Positions 41,047 through 50,836 are shown, counted from the first letter of the stretch. The stretch is DNA of 64,000 bases from Caballeronia glebae (GCF_001545035.1 NZ_FCOJ02000032.1:1-64000); one strand, 5' to 3'. Translations and numbers: made by a program. Notes: a model not told the origin generated them from the sequence alone.

Positions 41047-44000
41047 ATGTCAGATCCCCGCTTCGTTCATCTCCGCGTCCACTCCGAATTCTCGATCGCC
41101 GACGGTATCGTGCGGCTGGACGACGTCGTCAAGGCTGCCTCAAAAGACGGGCAAGGCGCGCTCGCGCTGACCGATCTCGGCAACGCATTCGGTCTCGTGC
41201 GCTTCTATAAGGAAGCGCGCGGCATGGGCGTCAAGCCGATCGCCGGCTGCGACGTCTGGATCACCAATCCCGCCGACCGCGACAAGCCTTCGCGCCTCCT
41301 TTTGCTCGTGCGCGACAAGCAGGGTTATCTCAACCTGTGCGAGTTGCTGAGCCGCGCATGGCTCACGAACCAGTATCGCGGCCGCGCCGAGGTAATGGTC
41401 GAATGGCTCGAAGAAGGTCTCGCGACCGGACTGCTCGCGCTCTCGGGCGCGCAGACCGGCGATATCGGGATGGCGTTCGCGGCGGGCAACGCGCAATCCG
41501 CGCAACGCAACGCCGAGCGCTGGATCGGACTCTTTCCGAACGCGTTTTACATCGAATTGCAGCGCGCGGGTCAGCCGGGCGAGCAGTCGTACATTCAGGA
41601 AGCGGTCGAGCTTGCGGCGAAGTTGAAACTGCCGGTCGTCGCAACGCATCCGATGCAGTTCATGACGCCCGACGACTTCACCGCGCACGAAGCGCGCGTG
41701 TGCATTTCCGAAGGCGATATCCTCGCGAATCCGCGTCGGCAGAAGCGCTTCACGCAGGATCAGTATTTCCGCACGCAAGACGAAATGTGCGCGCTCTTCG
41801 CGGACATTCCGTCAGCGCTCGCGAACACCGTGGAGATCGCCAAGCGCTGCAATCTGACGCTCGAACTCGGCAAGCCGAAGCTGCCGCTTTTCCCGACACC
41901 GGACGGCATGTCGCTCGACGACTACCTCGTGCAATTGTCGAAGGAAGGCCTCGAAGTCCGTCTGCAACAGCTTTTTCCCGATGAAGCCGAACGCAGCGCG
42001 CAGCGCGAAACCTACTACGCGCGCCTCGACTTCGAGTGCGGCACGATCATCAAGATGGGCTTTCCGGGCTACTTCCTGATCGTTGCCGACTTCATCATGT
42101 GGGCGAAGAACAATGGCGTGCCGGTCGGTCCGGGGCGCGGCTCGGGCGCGGGGTCGCTCGTCGCGTATGCGCTCGGCATTACCGATCTCGACCCGCTGCG
42201 CTACAACCTGCTGTTCGAGCGCTTCCTGAATCCGGAACGCGTGTCGATGCCCGACTTCGACATCGACTTCTGTCAGGAAGGGCGCGATCGCGTCATTCAA
42301 TATGTGAAGGGCAAGTACGGCGCGGACGCCGTATCGCAAATCGCGACCTTCGGCACGATGGCCGCGAAGGCGGCGGTGCGCGACATCGGCCGCGTGCTCG
42401 ATCTCGGCTACATGTTCACCGACGGCATCGCGAAGCTGATTCCGTTCAAGCCGGGCAAGCACGTGACCATCGCGGATGCGATGAAGGAAGAGCCGGCGCT
42501 TCAGGAGCGCTTCGATTCCGAAGACGAAGTGCATCAGTTGCTCGAACTCGCGCAACGCGTAGAAGGCCTCACGCGTAACGTCGGCATGCACGCGGGCGGC
42601 GTGCTGATCGCCCCGGGCAAGCTCACGGATTTCTGCCCGCTCTATACGCAAGGCGAAGACGGCGGCGTCGTCAGTCAATACGACAAGGACGATGTCGAAG
42701 CCGTCGGCCTCGTGAAGTTCGACTTTCTGGGCCTCACCACGCTTACGATTCTGGACTGGGCCGAGCGCTATATCCGCCGTCTCGATCCGTCGAAGAAGGA
42801 CTGGAATCTCACGCAGGTGCCGCTCGACGATCCGGCTTCGTTCTCGATCCTCAAGAAGGCGAACACCGTCGCCGTGTTCCAGCTGGAAAGTCGCGGCATG
42901 CAGGGCATGCTGAAGGACGCGCAGCCGGACCGCTTCGAAGACATCATCGCGCTCGTGGCGCTGTATCGCCCGGGGCCGATGGACCTGATCCCGAGTTTCT
43001 GCGCGCGCAAGCACGGGCGCGAGATCGTCGAGTATCCGGATCCGCGCGTCGAACCTGTTCTGAAAGAGACCTACGGCATCATGGTCTATCAGGAGCAGGT
43101 GATGCAGATGGCGCAGATCATCGGCGGCTATTCGCTCGGCGGCGCGGACTTGCTGCGTCGCGCGATGGGCAAGAAAAAGCCCGAGGAAATGGCCACGCAT
43201 CGCGAGCTTTTCGCGGAAGGCGCGGCGAAGAACGGGCTCACGCGCGCGAAGGCGGACGAGACCTTCGACTTGATGGAGAAGTTTGCGGGCTACGGCTTCA
43301 ACAAGTCGCACGCGGCGGCGTATGCATTGCTCGCCTATCACACGGCGTGGCTCAAGGCGCATCATCCGGCCGAATTCATGGCGGCCAACATGTCGCTCGC
43401 CATGGACGACACCGACAAGGTCAAGATCCTGTTCGAGGACTGCCTGTCGAACGGCATGGCGGTTTTGCCGCCTGACATCAACCAGTCGGCGTATCGCTTC
43501 GAACCGGTGGCGCAAGCCGACGGCAAGCGCTCGAAAACCATTCGCTACGGTCTGGGCGCGGTGAAGGGCAGCGGGCAGAACGCGATCGAAGAAATTCTGC
43601 GTGCCCGGGAAGACGGCCCGTTCGTCGATCTGTTCGATTTCTGCGAGCGCATCGACCGCCGTGTCGTGAATCGGCGCACGGTGGAAGCGCTCATCCGCGC
43701 GGGCGCGTTCGACACGCTTCACGCCAATCGCGCGCAACTGCTCGCATCGGTGCCGCTCGCGATGGAAGCCGCCGATCAGGAGGCCGCCAACGCAATGCAG
43801 GCCGGCCTCTTCGACATGGGCGACGCACCGCTCGCGAAGCACGAATATGTCGAGGAAGCTGAGTGGTCCGACAAGAAGCGTCTGCAGGAAGAAAAGACCG
43901 CGCTCGGCTTCTATCTGTCGGGTCATCTGTTCGATGCCTACAAGGGCGAAGTGCGCCGCTTCGTGCGTCAGAAGATCGGCGAGTTGAAGGAAGGGCGAGA

Positions 44001-44571
44001 CAAACTGGTCGCGGGCGTGATCACCGCAATGCGCACGCAAATGACCCAGCGCGGCAAGATGCTGATCGTCAATCTCGACGACGGCAGCGGCCAGTGCGAA
44101 GTCACCGTCTTCAACGAACAGTTCGAAGCGAACAAGGCGCTCTTCAAGGAAGACGAGCTGCTCGTCGTGCAAGGCATGGCGCGCAACGACGCGTTCACGG
44201 GCGGCATTCGCTTCACCGTCGATACGGCGATGGATCTCGAACGCGCGCGCAGCCGCTACGCGCAGTCCGTGAAGGTCGAGATGAACGGCAACGCCGACGC
44301 CTTGCGTCTGCGCCGTGTGCTCGAAGCGCACGCGGCGGGCGCGCAGGAAGCGCCGCCGCCCGCTCCGGCGCGGGATAACGGACGCGAAGGCGGCCGCTCG
44401 CGTCAGTCCGCGCCCATTCCGAACGGCCTGAACGTGAGCATCGTTTATCGCAGCGAGCATGCGGAAGGCGAAGTGCGCCTCGGCGACGCGTGGCGCGTCA
44501 AGCCGACCGACGACCTCATCACGGCGCTGCGCGGCGAATTCGCGGGCAGCGCGATCGAAATCGTCTACTGA
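41047..44571 (+). CDS. dnaE: DNA polymerase III alpha subunit
   Basis: The product has 1174 residues, standard for DnaE. The PHP domain opens with FVHLRVHSEFSIADG. The palm carries GPGRGSGAGSLVAYALGITD near residue 360 and the metal-binding PDFDIDF at 402-408. The tail holds an OB-fold near residue 1000 (KMLIVNLDDGSGQCEVTVF). It is the catalytic subunit of the replicative polymerase. TGATG at 44569-44573 overlaps its stop with the next gene's start, a glycosyltransferase. Confidence 0.98.
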   Translation: MSDPRFVHLRVHSEFSIADGIVRLDDVVKAASKDGQGALALTDLGNAFGLVRFYKEARGMGVKPIAGCDVWITNPADRDKPSRLLLLVRDKQGYLNLCELLSRAWLTNQYRGRAEVMVEWLEEGLATGLLALSGAQTGDIGMAFAAGNAQSAQRNAERWIGLFPNAFYIELQRAGQPGEQSYIQEAVELAAKLKLPVVATHPMQFMTPDDFTAHEARVCISEGDILANPRRQKRFTQDQYFRTQDEMCALFADIPSALANTVEIAKRCNLTLELGKPKLPLFPTPDGMSLDDYLVQLSKEGLEVRLQQLFPDEAERSAQRETYYARLDFECGTIIKMGFPGYFLIVADFIMWAKNNGVPVGPGRGSGAGSLVAYALGITDLDPLRYNLLFERFLNPERVSMPDFDIDFCQEGRDRVIQYVKGKYGADAVSQIATFGTMAAKAAVRDIGRVLDLGYMFTDGIAKLIPFKPGKHVTIADAMKEEPALQERFDSEDEVHQLLELAQRVEGLTRNVGMHAGGVLIAPGKLTDFCPLYTQGEDGGVVSQYDKDDVEAVGLVKFDFLGLTTLTILDWAERYIRRLDPSKKDWNLTQVPLDDPASFSILKKANTVAVFQLESRGMQGMLKDAQPDRFEDIIALVALYRPGPMDLIPSFCARKHGREIVEYPDPRVEPVLKETYGIMVYQEQVMQMAQIIGGYSLGGADLLRRAMGKKKPEEMATHRELFAEGAAKNGLTRAKADETFDLMEKFAGYGFNKSHAAAYALLAYHTAWLKAHHPAEFMAANMSLAMDDTDKVKILFEDCLSNGMAVLPPDINQSAYRFEPVAQADGKRSKTIRYGLGAVKGSGQNAIEEILRAREDGPFVDLFDFCERIDRRVVNRRTVEALIRAGAFDTLHANRAQLLASVPLAMEAADQEAANAMQAGLFDMGDAPLAKHEYVEEAEWSDKKRLQEEKTALGFYLSGHLFDAYKGEVRRFVRQKIGELKEGRDKLVAGVITAMRTQMTQRGKMLIVNLDDGSGQCEVTVFNEQFEANKALFKEDELLVVQGMARNDAFTGGIRFTVDTAMDLERARSRYAQSVKVEMNGNADALRLRRVLEAHAAGAQEAPPPAPARDNGREGGRSRQSAPIPNGLNVSIVYRSEHAEGEVRLGDAWRVKPTDDLITALRGEFAGSAIEIVY

Positions 44572-45635
44572 TGCGCATCGGCATTTCGGCGAATGCGCTG
44601 AAGCATTCCGGCGGACTCGAACGCTACGCGATGGATCTCGTGCGCGGTCTCGCCGCCGTGGGCTTCCAGGGCGCGCGCAAGCCCGCGTTCTTCGCGCGCA
44701 AGATCGATACGTCGCTGCCCGAAAGCCGGCTCGTCGAGCCGCATCGAATCCAGGTGTCGTTTCTGCCGGGCAAGCTGCGCGACGCGTATTTCTCGTGGGC
44801 CCTGAAGCGCGCCCGCAAGAAGGCGAAGGTGGACGTGCTGATCGGCTGCAATCGCGTGGAAGATTCCGAGATCGCCATTTGCGGCGGCACGCATATCGGA
44901 TTTTTGCGCGCGACCGGACGGCGCGAGAAACGCTCGGACACGCGGCAGATCGCGCTAGAGCGGCGTCAATATGCGCGCGCGAAGGTGGTCGTCGCGCATT
45001 CGGACATGATGCGCGACGAACTGCGCGCGTTGTATGGCGTGGACGTTCACAAGATCCGCGTGCTTTATCCGCCTGTCGACGGGGCGCGATTTTCGCCGGT
45101 CGATGCCACCGCGCGCGCGCGTCTGCGCGAGAAATTGGGCTTCAAACCCGAAGAAACCGTGCTGCTGTTTCCGTCGAGCAGCCACGAGCGCAAGGGCTTG
45201 CCGCTGATCGAGAAGGCGCTCGCCGGGATGAACGTCGTGATCGCCGTCGCGGGTCGCGCGCCGGAAAAGCCGGCGGCGAACGTGCGCTATGTCGGCTATG
45301 CGAAGAACATCGAGGATGCGTATCGCGCGGCGGATTTCACCATTCTCGCGTCGAGCTACGAACCGTTCGGGCTCGTCGGCATCGAGTCGGTCATGTGCGG
45401 CACACCGGTGATTTTTCCGGCGTGCATCGGCTGCTGCGACGCTATCGCGGATCACGCGAAGCACGTCTTCAAATCCGGCGACGCCGACGATCTGCGCCGC
45501 ACGGTGCTCGACGCCATCGAAACGCGGCGCGAGCTCCCGCGCGTGTCGGACGACGCGGTGCGCTATGACGCGAGCGTCGACTCGCACGTGCGCGCGTTGA
45601 TCGACCTCGCGCGCAACATCGACGCGAAGCGCTGA
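44571..45635 (+). CDS. Glycosyltransferase family 4 protein (envelope polysaccharide)
   Basis: The product has 354 residues with a GT-B fold. It starts MRIGISANALKHSGGLERYA, a typical GT4 donor/acceptor loop. VLLFPSSSHERKGLPLIEKAL near residue 195 and SSYEPFGLVGIESVMCGTPVI near residue 260 hold the EX7E-type motif. GT4 enzymes use nucleotide sugars to extend LPS core or other glycans at the cytosolic face. Its start overlaps the dnaE stop, so the two may be translationally coupled. A WaaG-like core role is plausible but not proven. Confidence 0.9.
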   Translation: MRIGISANALKHSGGLERYAMDLVRGLAAVGFQGARKPAFFARKIDTSLPESRLVEPHRIQVSFLPGKLRDAYFSWALKRARKKAKVDVLIGCNRVEDSEIAICGGTHIGFLRATGRREKRSDTRQIALERRQYARAKVVVAHSDMMRDELRALYGVDVHKIRVLYPPVDGARFSPVDATARARLREKLGFKPEETVLLFPSSSHERKGLPLIEKALAGMNVVIAVAGRAPEKPAANVRYVGYAKNIEDAYRAADFTILASSYEPFGLVGIESVMCGTPVIFPACIGCCDAIADHAKHVFKSGDADDLRRTVLDAIETRRELPRVSDDAVRYDASVDSHVRALIDLARNIDAKR

Positions 45636-45642
45636 GCCATTC

Positions 45643-45670
45643 AGCGCATCTCGTTCAGCGCATCTCGTTC
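45643..45670. repeat. 14-bp tandem duplication at the 3' end of a glycosyltransferase gene
   Basis: AGCGCATCTCGTTC occurs twice in direct succession (45643-45656 and 45657-45670). It spans the stop of the GT2 gene on the minus strand. The length is not a multiple of three, yet the reading frame still ends normally after LNEMR. Confidence 0.85.
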
Positions 45671-46416
45671 AGATGCGCCAGTTTCAGAAACCGGTAGTAC
45701 ACCGTCTGCGCGTTGAAAACCGCGATCATGAAGCCGGTTTTGCCATCCAGAAATCCGCGCCGCAGCACGTAAGTTCGCACGAACGCCCACGCGCCGCGCG
45801 AGAGCGCCATGCCGAAGCTGCTGCGTTTGGCCGCAGCGTGGCGTTGCAGTGCGCCCGCCGTCGAGTACGCGTCCAGCTTGCGCAACACCGCTTCGAAATC
45901 CTCGTAGGAGTAGTGCATCAGCTTGCCCGAGAGACGCATGACGGGCTTGCCGGTCGAGAGCACCAGCCGCTCGTGCACGAGATCGGGCGAGAAGCGCGCC
46001 GTGCCGCGCCGGAACAGCCGCGGAATCCAGTCCGGATACCAGCCGCTGTGCTCCACCCACGCGCCGCAAAAGCTCGACAGGCGGTCGAGCGCATAGACAT
46101 CTGCTTGCGGATCGGCGATCGCGGCGCGGATCGAAGCGGCCAGTTCCGGCGACACGACTTCGTCGGCATCGATGGAAAGCACCCAATCGGTCGAGAGCGC
46201 GTCGAGCGCGCGGTTCTTCTGCGGGCCGAAGCCCGGCCAGTCGCGCGCCTCGATCACGCGCGCGCGATGCGCCTCGGCGATGCCCGCGGTCGCATCGGTG
46301 CTGCCGCCGTCGACGACCACGATCTCGTCGGCGAAGGACACGGCCTGCAGGCATTGCGCGAGCCGCGCGGCCGCGTTGTGGGTGATGATGGCGATGCCGA
46401 GCGTTGGGAACGTCAT
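45655..46416 (-). CDS. Glycosyltransferase family 2 protein (WaaE-like)
   Basis: The product has 253 residues with a GT-A fold. LGIAIITHNAAARLAQCLQAV starts the domain, and EIVVVDGGSTDAT plus WVLSIDADEVVS (DxD type) follow. Similar proteins in the WaaE/KdtX group add a glucose or heptose branch to the LPS inner core. It carries no N-terminal signal, and one hydrophobic stretch (GMALSRGAWAFV) occurs near residue 215. It is the second gene of a two-gene minus-strand unit with another GT2, 68 bp apart. A 14-bp duplication covers its stop. Confidence 0.9.
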   Translation of the reverse strand: MTFPTLGIAIITHNAAARLAQCLQAVSFADEIVVVDGGSTDATAGIAEAHRARVIEARDWPGFGPQKNRALDALSTDWVLSIDADEVVSPELAASIRAAIADPQADVYALDRLSSFCGAWVEHSGWYPDWIPRLFRRGTARFSPDLVHERLVLSTGKPVMRLSGKLMHYSYEDFEAVLRKLDAYSTAGALQRHAAAKRSSFGMALSRGAWAFVRTYVLRRGFLDGKTGFMIAVFNAQTVYYRFLKLAHLNEMR

Positions 46417-46484
46417 GGTGCCTTTCGAATGGCGTTGATGCCGGGTTGCTCTGTCGGGCGCGGTGGGGCGCCAAGCTCGCGCGC

Positions 46485-47498
46485 TCATCCGCGCAGATGC
46501 CGCTTCACGAAGAAGAAGGGCGAGAGTAGCCACGGCCAGGTCGCATAGATGAACATCCTGAAGCGAAAGCCGAAGTCGACGTCTTTCGACGCCGCGAAGA
46601 GCGCGCTCTTGCGGCCGAGCGAGCGCTCGTCGAACATTGCGCTGACGTAGGTCTCGCGCGCGGATTTTGCCGCGAGCAGCGCGCGCATCGGGCCGCCCAC
46701 ACCCAGTTTCTCGGCATCGCTCACGAGTTGGCTCGTCTCGCCCGCGCCGTTGATGTTGGCGAGCTTGATGCGCGCGACGAAGTCGGCCGGCGTGCGCCAT
46801 ACGCGCTTTCTCGACAGACCGCCGCGCCGGTATTGGACGAGCGGTTCGTGCAACGTGTGGGCGCCGCGACTCATGATCGCGCGAAACGTCATGATCTGAT
46901 CTTCGCCGTAGATACCCGGCGCGATCGGGCCGAATTCCTCGAAGAGCCGGCGCGCCCAGGCATGCGCCGCCCCGACGACGTGCGGCCGATTGCCCGACCA
47001 GTCGTCGAAGCCGTGGTAATCGTCGAGGTCGGTCACGCGTAGCACGCCGTGCGTGTTGCCCTCGGCGTCGATGTCCTGCAGGTCCGTCGCAACAAGGTCG
47101 TAGCGCTTGCCGCTCGCGAGCCAGTCGCGCATCACGCGCTCGACGCGCTCGGGTCGGGAGATATCGTCGCCCGCCGCGATGAACAGCATCTCGCCCGATG
47201 CGCGCGCCGCGAGCGCGCTCAGATGCGCGCTGATGCCGAGGTTTCTCTCATTGCGATAGAGCGCCACGGCGTGCGGGCCGCGATAGTCGCGCACGCAGCG
47301 CTCGGCGGCGGCGAACGTGTCGTCGGCGGAGGCATCGTCCGAAATGAGGATTTCGAGTGGCGCCCAGGTCTGGGCGAGCGCACCACGGATCGCATCGGCG
47401 ACGGTTTCCTGCTGATTGAACGTGATGAGTAGTAGGCTGGCGAGCGGTGCGTCCGCTTCTATCTGATGTGTCGCTGGCATGTCGGATTCACAACGCAT
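46485..47498 (-). CDS. Glycosyltransferase family 2 protein
   Basis: The product has 337 residues from ATG 47498, or 331 from ATG 47480; no ribosome site decides. The GT-A fold opens LASLLLITFNQQETVADAI, with ISDDASADDTF and a DxD-like FIAAGDDISRPE near residue 110. The C-terminal third is long and includes a hydrophobic end (YATWPWLLSPFFFVKRHL) that may contact the membrane. The sugar and acceptor are unknown. It is the first gene of the minus-strand GT2 pair and is divergent from the O-antigen ligase gene. Confidence 0.87.
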   Translation of the reverse strand: MRCESDMPATHQIEADAPLASLLLITFNQQETVADAIRGALAQTWAPLEILISDDASADDTFAAAERCVRDYRGPHAVALYRNERNLGISAHLSALAARASGEMLFIAAGDDISRPERVERVMRDWLASGKRYDLVATDLQDIDAEGNTHGVLRVTDLDDYHGFDDWSGNRPHVVGAAHAWARRLFEEFGPIAPGIYGEDQIMTFRAIMSRGAHTLHEPLVQYRRGGLSRKRVWRTPADFVARIKLANINGAGETSQLVSDAEKLGVGGPMRALLAAKSARETYVSAMFDERSLGRKSALFAASKDVDFGFRFRMFIYATWPWLLSPFFFVKRHLRG

Positions 47499-47572
47499 GG
47501 AATGCCCGGCGTGGCCTTCCCCGGTGCGTGTCAGGCGTTCCGGGAGCGAAGAGCGTGCCAGGCGGCAACGGG

Positions 47573-47578
47573 TATAAT
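47573..47578 (+). promoter_or_regulatory. -10 element of the O-antigen ligase gene
   Basis: A perfect TATAAT lies about 60 bp before the TTG start at 47641, giving a leader of some 55 nt. No clear -35 is visible at the right spacing. Confidence 0.5.
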
Positions 47579-47640
47579 ATCGCGGGTTTTCGGGACGCGC
47601 GACAGGCCCGGCTGGTTGAACTCACGTCAGGCTCACCGAT

Positions 47641-48918
47641 TTGGAAAAAATTCTGCGTTATGTCATTGCCGGCATGGTCTTGCTGGCGCCCGCGACCACA
47701 CTTGTGGTGCGGGGTGGAACCGGTTACTGCTTTTTCGTGCTGCTGGCCATCGCGTTCGTCGCTGGCTTCAGTAAACCGTTTCGGCTGAAGGGCGGCCTGC
47801 TCGTCACCGCTTATCCCTGGTACACCGCAGGCATGCTCTGTTACATGGTTTATTTGCCGCTGCAGCAGGCGATCGACGGCTATTACCTGCCGCGCGAGTT
47901 CGACGGCCTGTCGCGACTGGCGTTGAGCCTGCCGATCTTTCTGTTGCTCGTGAATCTGCCCATCCGCTATCTGAAGACGCTCGGCTGGGGCTGCGCGTTC
48001 GGTGCGATCGGAGCGGGCGCATGGGCTGTGGACAGCAACCTCCACATGACGATCAACGATCTCAATCGTCTCGGCAACGATTATACGAATCCGATTCCGT
48101 ACGGTAACACCGCGCTCCTGCTCGGCTTTCTTTCGGTGATGACGATCCGTTGGGATGACTATCCCAATGTGCTCGCCAAGCGCGCCGGCATCGCGATCAA
48201 GCTTTTGGGACTCGTAGGCGGCGTCTACGCGTCGTATCTGTCGGGCACTCGTGGCGGATGGCTCGCGATTCCGCTGTTTCTCGTGCTGTGCTCGCTCAAT
48301 TTCGACTGGGTCAAGCAGCGCCGTCACTGGCTCGCCGCATTGCTCGTCGCCGTGCTCGTCATGTCGGCCTTGCTCGCATCGCCGCTCGGCCGCGAGCGCG
48401 TGATGGCGACGCGTTCGGACATCGTGCGCCTGTCGGAAGGCTCGACCGACTACAGTTCCATCGGTGCGCGCCTGCAGCTCTGGCGCGCGTCGATTCACCT
48501 GTTCGAGGCGCATCCTCTCATGGGCGTCGGCAAGGGGCGTCTGGAGCCATCGTTGAGGGAGATGGCGAACAAGGGCGAGGTTCCGGCGTACATCGTCAAT
48601 CAGCGCGCGCATAGCGAATTCTTTTCGACGATTTCTGAACTGGGCGCGGCGGGCGTCGTCTGTCTGGCACTGATTTATTTCGGACCGCTCGTGTATTTCA
48701 TGCGTTACCGGAAATCCCCGCACCGCGATGTGTCGACGGCTGCGTATTGCGGAATTGCGGTGTCAGGGTCGGTTATCATCTTCGGCTTGAGCATCGACGT
48801 ATTCACGGTGGTGATGAGCACCGCGCTCATCGCGCTCCTCTGGGCGGTGCTGCTTGCGGTCATCACCCACGACGCGCGCCAGCCGCAGGGCAAGCCGGGC
48901 CGCGGTTCGATCGGCTGA
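47641..48918 (+). CDS. waaL: O-antigen ligase family protein (WaaL-like)
   Basis: The product has 425 residues and about 11-12 membrane helices. The Wzy_C-type loop is seen with YLSGTRGGWLAIPLFLVL near residue 205, then a large periplasmic loop with HPLMGVGKGRLEP and the late motif RAHSEFFSTISELGAAGV near residue 325, which carries the conserved His. WaaL moves O-antigen from undecaprenyl diphosphate to lipid A-core in the periplasm. The start is TTG 47641, as no ATG lies near. It is next to msbA in the same direction. Confidence 0.87.
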   Translation: MEKILRYVIAGMVLLAPATTLVVRGGTGYCFFVLLAIAFVAGFSKPFRLKGGLLVTAYPWYTAGMLCYMVYLPLQQAIDGYYLPREFDGLSRLALSLPIFLLLVNLPIRYLKTLGWGCAFGAIGAGAWAVDSNLHMTINDLNRLGNDYTNPIPYGNTALLLGFLSVMTIRWDDYPNVLAKRAGIAIKLLGLVGGVYASYLSGTRGGWLAIPLFLVLCSLNFDWVKQRRHWLAALLVAVLVMSALLASPLGRERVMATRSDIVRLSEGSTDYSSIGARLQLWRASIHLFEAHPLMGVGKGRLEPSLREMANKGEVPAYIVNQRAHSEFFSTISELGAAGVVCLALIYFGPLVYFMRYRKSPHRDVSTAAYCGIAVSGSVIIFGLSIDVFTVVMSTALIALLWAVLLAVITHDARQPQGKPGRGSIG

Positions 48919-49004
48919 TCGGTAAGCCGGTCTCGCGGCTGATGACGCTACCAACAAATGCCGCGCGACAGGTGAGTCATGCGCCGGGCGAAGTGGAGAT
49001 ACCT

Positions 49005-50789
49005 TTGAACAACCAGGCAAGTTTGCGCAAGACGATCGGCACGGGTGAAAGCAGCTCGCCGATGGCCGTCATGAGACGGCTCTGGCCGTATATCCGTCCG
49101 CTGCTCGGCATGGTGCTGCTCGGCCTGTTGACGATGGGCATCGTCGCCGCGACCGAGGCGGCCATTCCGATGCTGCTCAAGCCGCTGCTCGACCATGGTT
49201 TCGGCTCGAAGAGCAGCGATCAGGCGAAATGGCTCGTGCCTGCCGCCGTCATCGGACTCGCGCTCTTGCGCGGCGGGGCGCAATACGCGTCGGGCTATTT
49301 CCTCTCCTACGTGACGAACAAGATCCTGCTGCAACTGCGGCTCGAAATGTTCCAGCGCATGATCCACACGAGCGCGGGCTTTTTTCAGCGCGAAACCGCG
49401 AGCACGATCATCAACGCCGTCGTGTTCGAGGTCAACCAGATCCTGAGCGTGCTGCAGAGCGTAGTCGTCACGCTCGTGCGCGATTCGCTCACGGTCGTGT
49501 TCCTGCTCGGCTATCTGTTCATCCTCAACTGGCGGCTCACGCTGATCGTCGCGGTGATCCTTCCTGCGATCGGCTGGCTCGTCAGCAAAATCAACCGCCG
49601 GTTGCGGCGCCTGAATCGCGAACATCAGTCGTTGACCAACGAACTGTCGTATATCGTCGAGGAGACGGTCGGCGGCTACAAGGTCGTCAAGGTGCATAAC
49701 GGCGAGCCGTACGAGACCGGCCGCTTCACGGAGATGAGCCAACGCCTGCGCGGCTACGCCATGCGCATGCAGGTTTCGGGCGGACTTGCCCAGCCGCTCA
49801 CGCAGTTTCTCGCCTCGATCGCGCTCGCGATCGTCATCACGATCGCGGTCGTGCAATCGGCGAACGATCAGACGACGGTCGGCGGTTTCGTCGCGTTCGT
49901 CACGTCGATGTTGCTCGTGATCTCGCCGCTCAAGCATCTGATCGACATCAATCAGCCCATGCAGCGCGGCATGACGGCGGCGGAGTTGATATTCGGCCTG
50001 ATCGACGAGCCGGCCGAGCCCGAGGGCGGCGGCCGTCGTCTCGAACGTGCCCGCGGCGAGGTCGAATTCCGTGACGTGTCGTTCAGCTATGGCTCCGTGG
50101 ACCGGCCGACGCTCGATCGCGTGTCGTTCAAGGTCGCGCCGGGCGAAATGGTCGCGCTCGCGGGTCCGTCGGGCAGCGGCAAGACGACGCTCGTGAATCT
50201 GCTGCCGCGCTTCTTCGATCCGCGCGCCGGTGAAGTGCTCGTCGATGGCGTGCCGCTCAGCGAATACAACCTGCACGACCTGCGCGGACAACTCGCGATG
50301 GTGAGCCAGGAAGTCGTGCTCTTCAACGACACGATCGCCGCGAACGTCGCCTATGGTCAGACGCCCGATGTCGAGCGCGTGATGTCGGCGCTTGCCGCGG
50401 CGAATCTGTCGGATATGGTGGCGACGCTGCCGGATGGGATCAACACGCTCGTCGGCGGCAATGGCATGCGTCTGTCGGGCGGGCAGCGGCAGCGTCTCGC
50501 GATCGCGCGCGCGATCTACAAGGACGCGCCCATCCTGATTCTCGACGAAGCGACTTCAGCGCTGGATTCGGAATCCGAGCGGCACGTGCAGTCGGCGCTT
50601 GAGACGCTGATGAAGGGCCGCACGACGCTCGTCATCGCGCACCGTCTCTCGACGATCGAGCGCGCCGACCGAATCCTCGTGATGGAGGCGGGCAGGATTG
50701 CGGAGCAGGGCAGTCATGCCGAGTTGCTGCGCACGGACGGGCTGTATGCGCATCTGCATCGGATTCAATATCAGCAGCAGGCGGCGTGA
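49005..50789 (+). CDS. msbA: Lipid A export ABC transporter MsbA
   Basis: The product has 594 residues from TTG 49005, which has GGAGA upstream and gives the usual MsbA length; ATG 48942 would add 21. Six membrane helices (about residues 30-310) precede the ATPase domain, with Walker A GPSGSGKT near 390, signature LSGGQRQR near 490 and Walker B ILILDEATSALD near 515. MsbA flips lipid A-core across the inner membrane. It lies 86 bp after waaL, linking core export with O-antigen attachment. Confidence 0.93.
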   Translation: MNNQASLRKTIGTGESSSPMAVMRRLWPYIRPLLGMVLLGLLTMGIVAATEAAIPMLLKPLLDHGFGSKSSDQAKWLVPAAVIGLALLRGGAQYASGYFLSYVTNKILLQLRLEMFQRMIHTSAGFFQRETASTIINAVVFEVNQILSVLQSVVVTLVRDSLTVVFLLGYLFILNWRLTLIVAVILPAIGWLVSKINRRLRRLNREHQSLTNELSYIVEETVGGYKVVKVHNGEPYETGRFTEMSQRLRGYAMRMQVSGGLAQPLTQFLASIALAIVITIAVVQSANDQTTVGGFVAFVTSMLLVISPLKHLIDINQPMQRGMTAAELIFGLIDEPAEPEGGGRRLERARGEVEFRDVSFSYGSVDRPTLDRVSFKVAPGEMVALAGPSGSGKTTLVNLLPRFFDPRAGEVLVDGVPLSEYNLHDLRGQLAMVSQEVVLFNDTIAANVAYGQTPDVERVMSALAAANLSDMVATLPDGINTLVGGNGMRLSGGQRQRLAIARAIYKDAPILILDEATSALDSESERHVQSALETLMKGRTTLVIAHRLSTIERADRILVMEAGRIAEQGSHAELLRTDGLYAHLHRIQYQQQAA

Positions 50790-50836
50790 GGTTTGTGCCT
50801 TGCTCGAATGGGTTTCGGGCGAGGTGTTTGCCGAAA

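Noticed and set aside
41812..44460. Minus-strand frame of 882 codons opposite dnaE
   Set aside because: Antisense shadow in GC-rich sequence; dnaE is certain.
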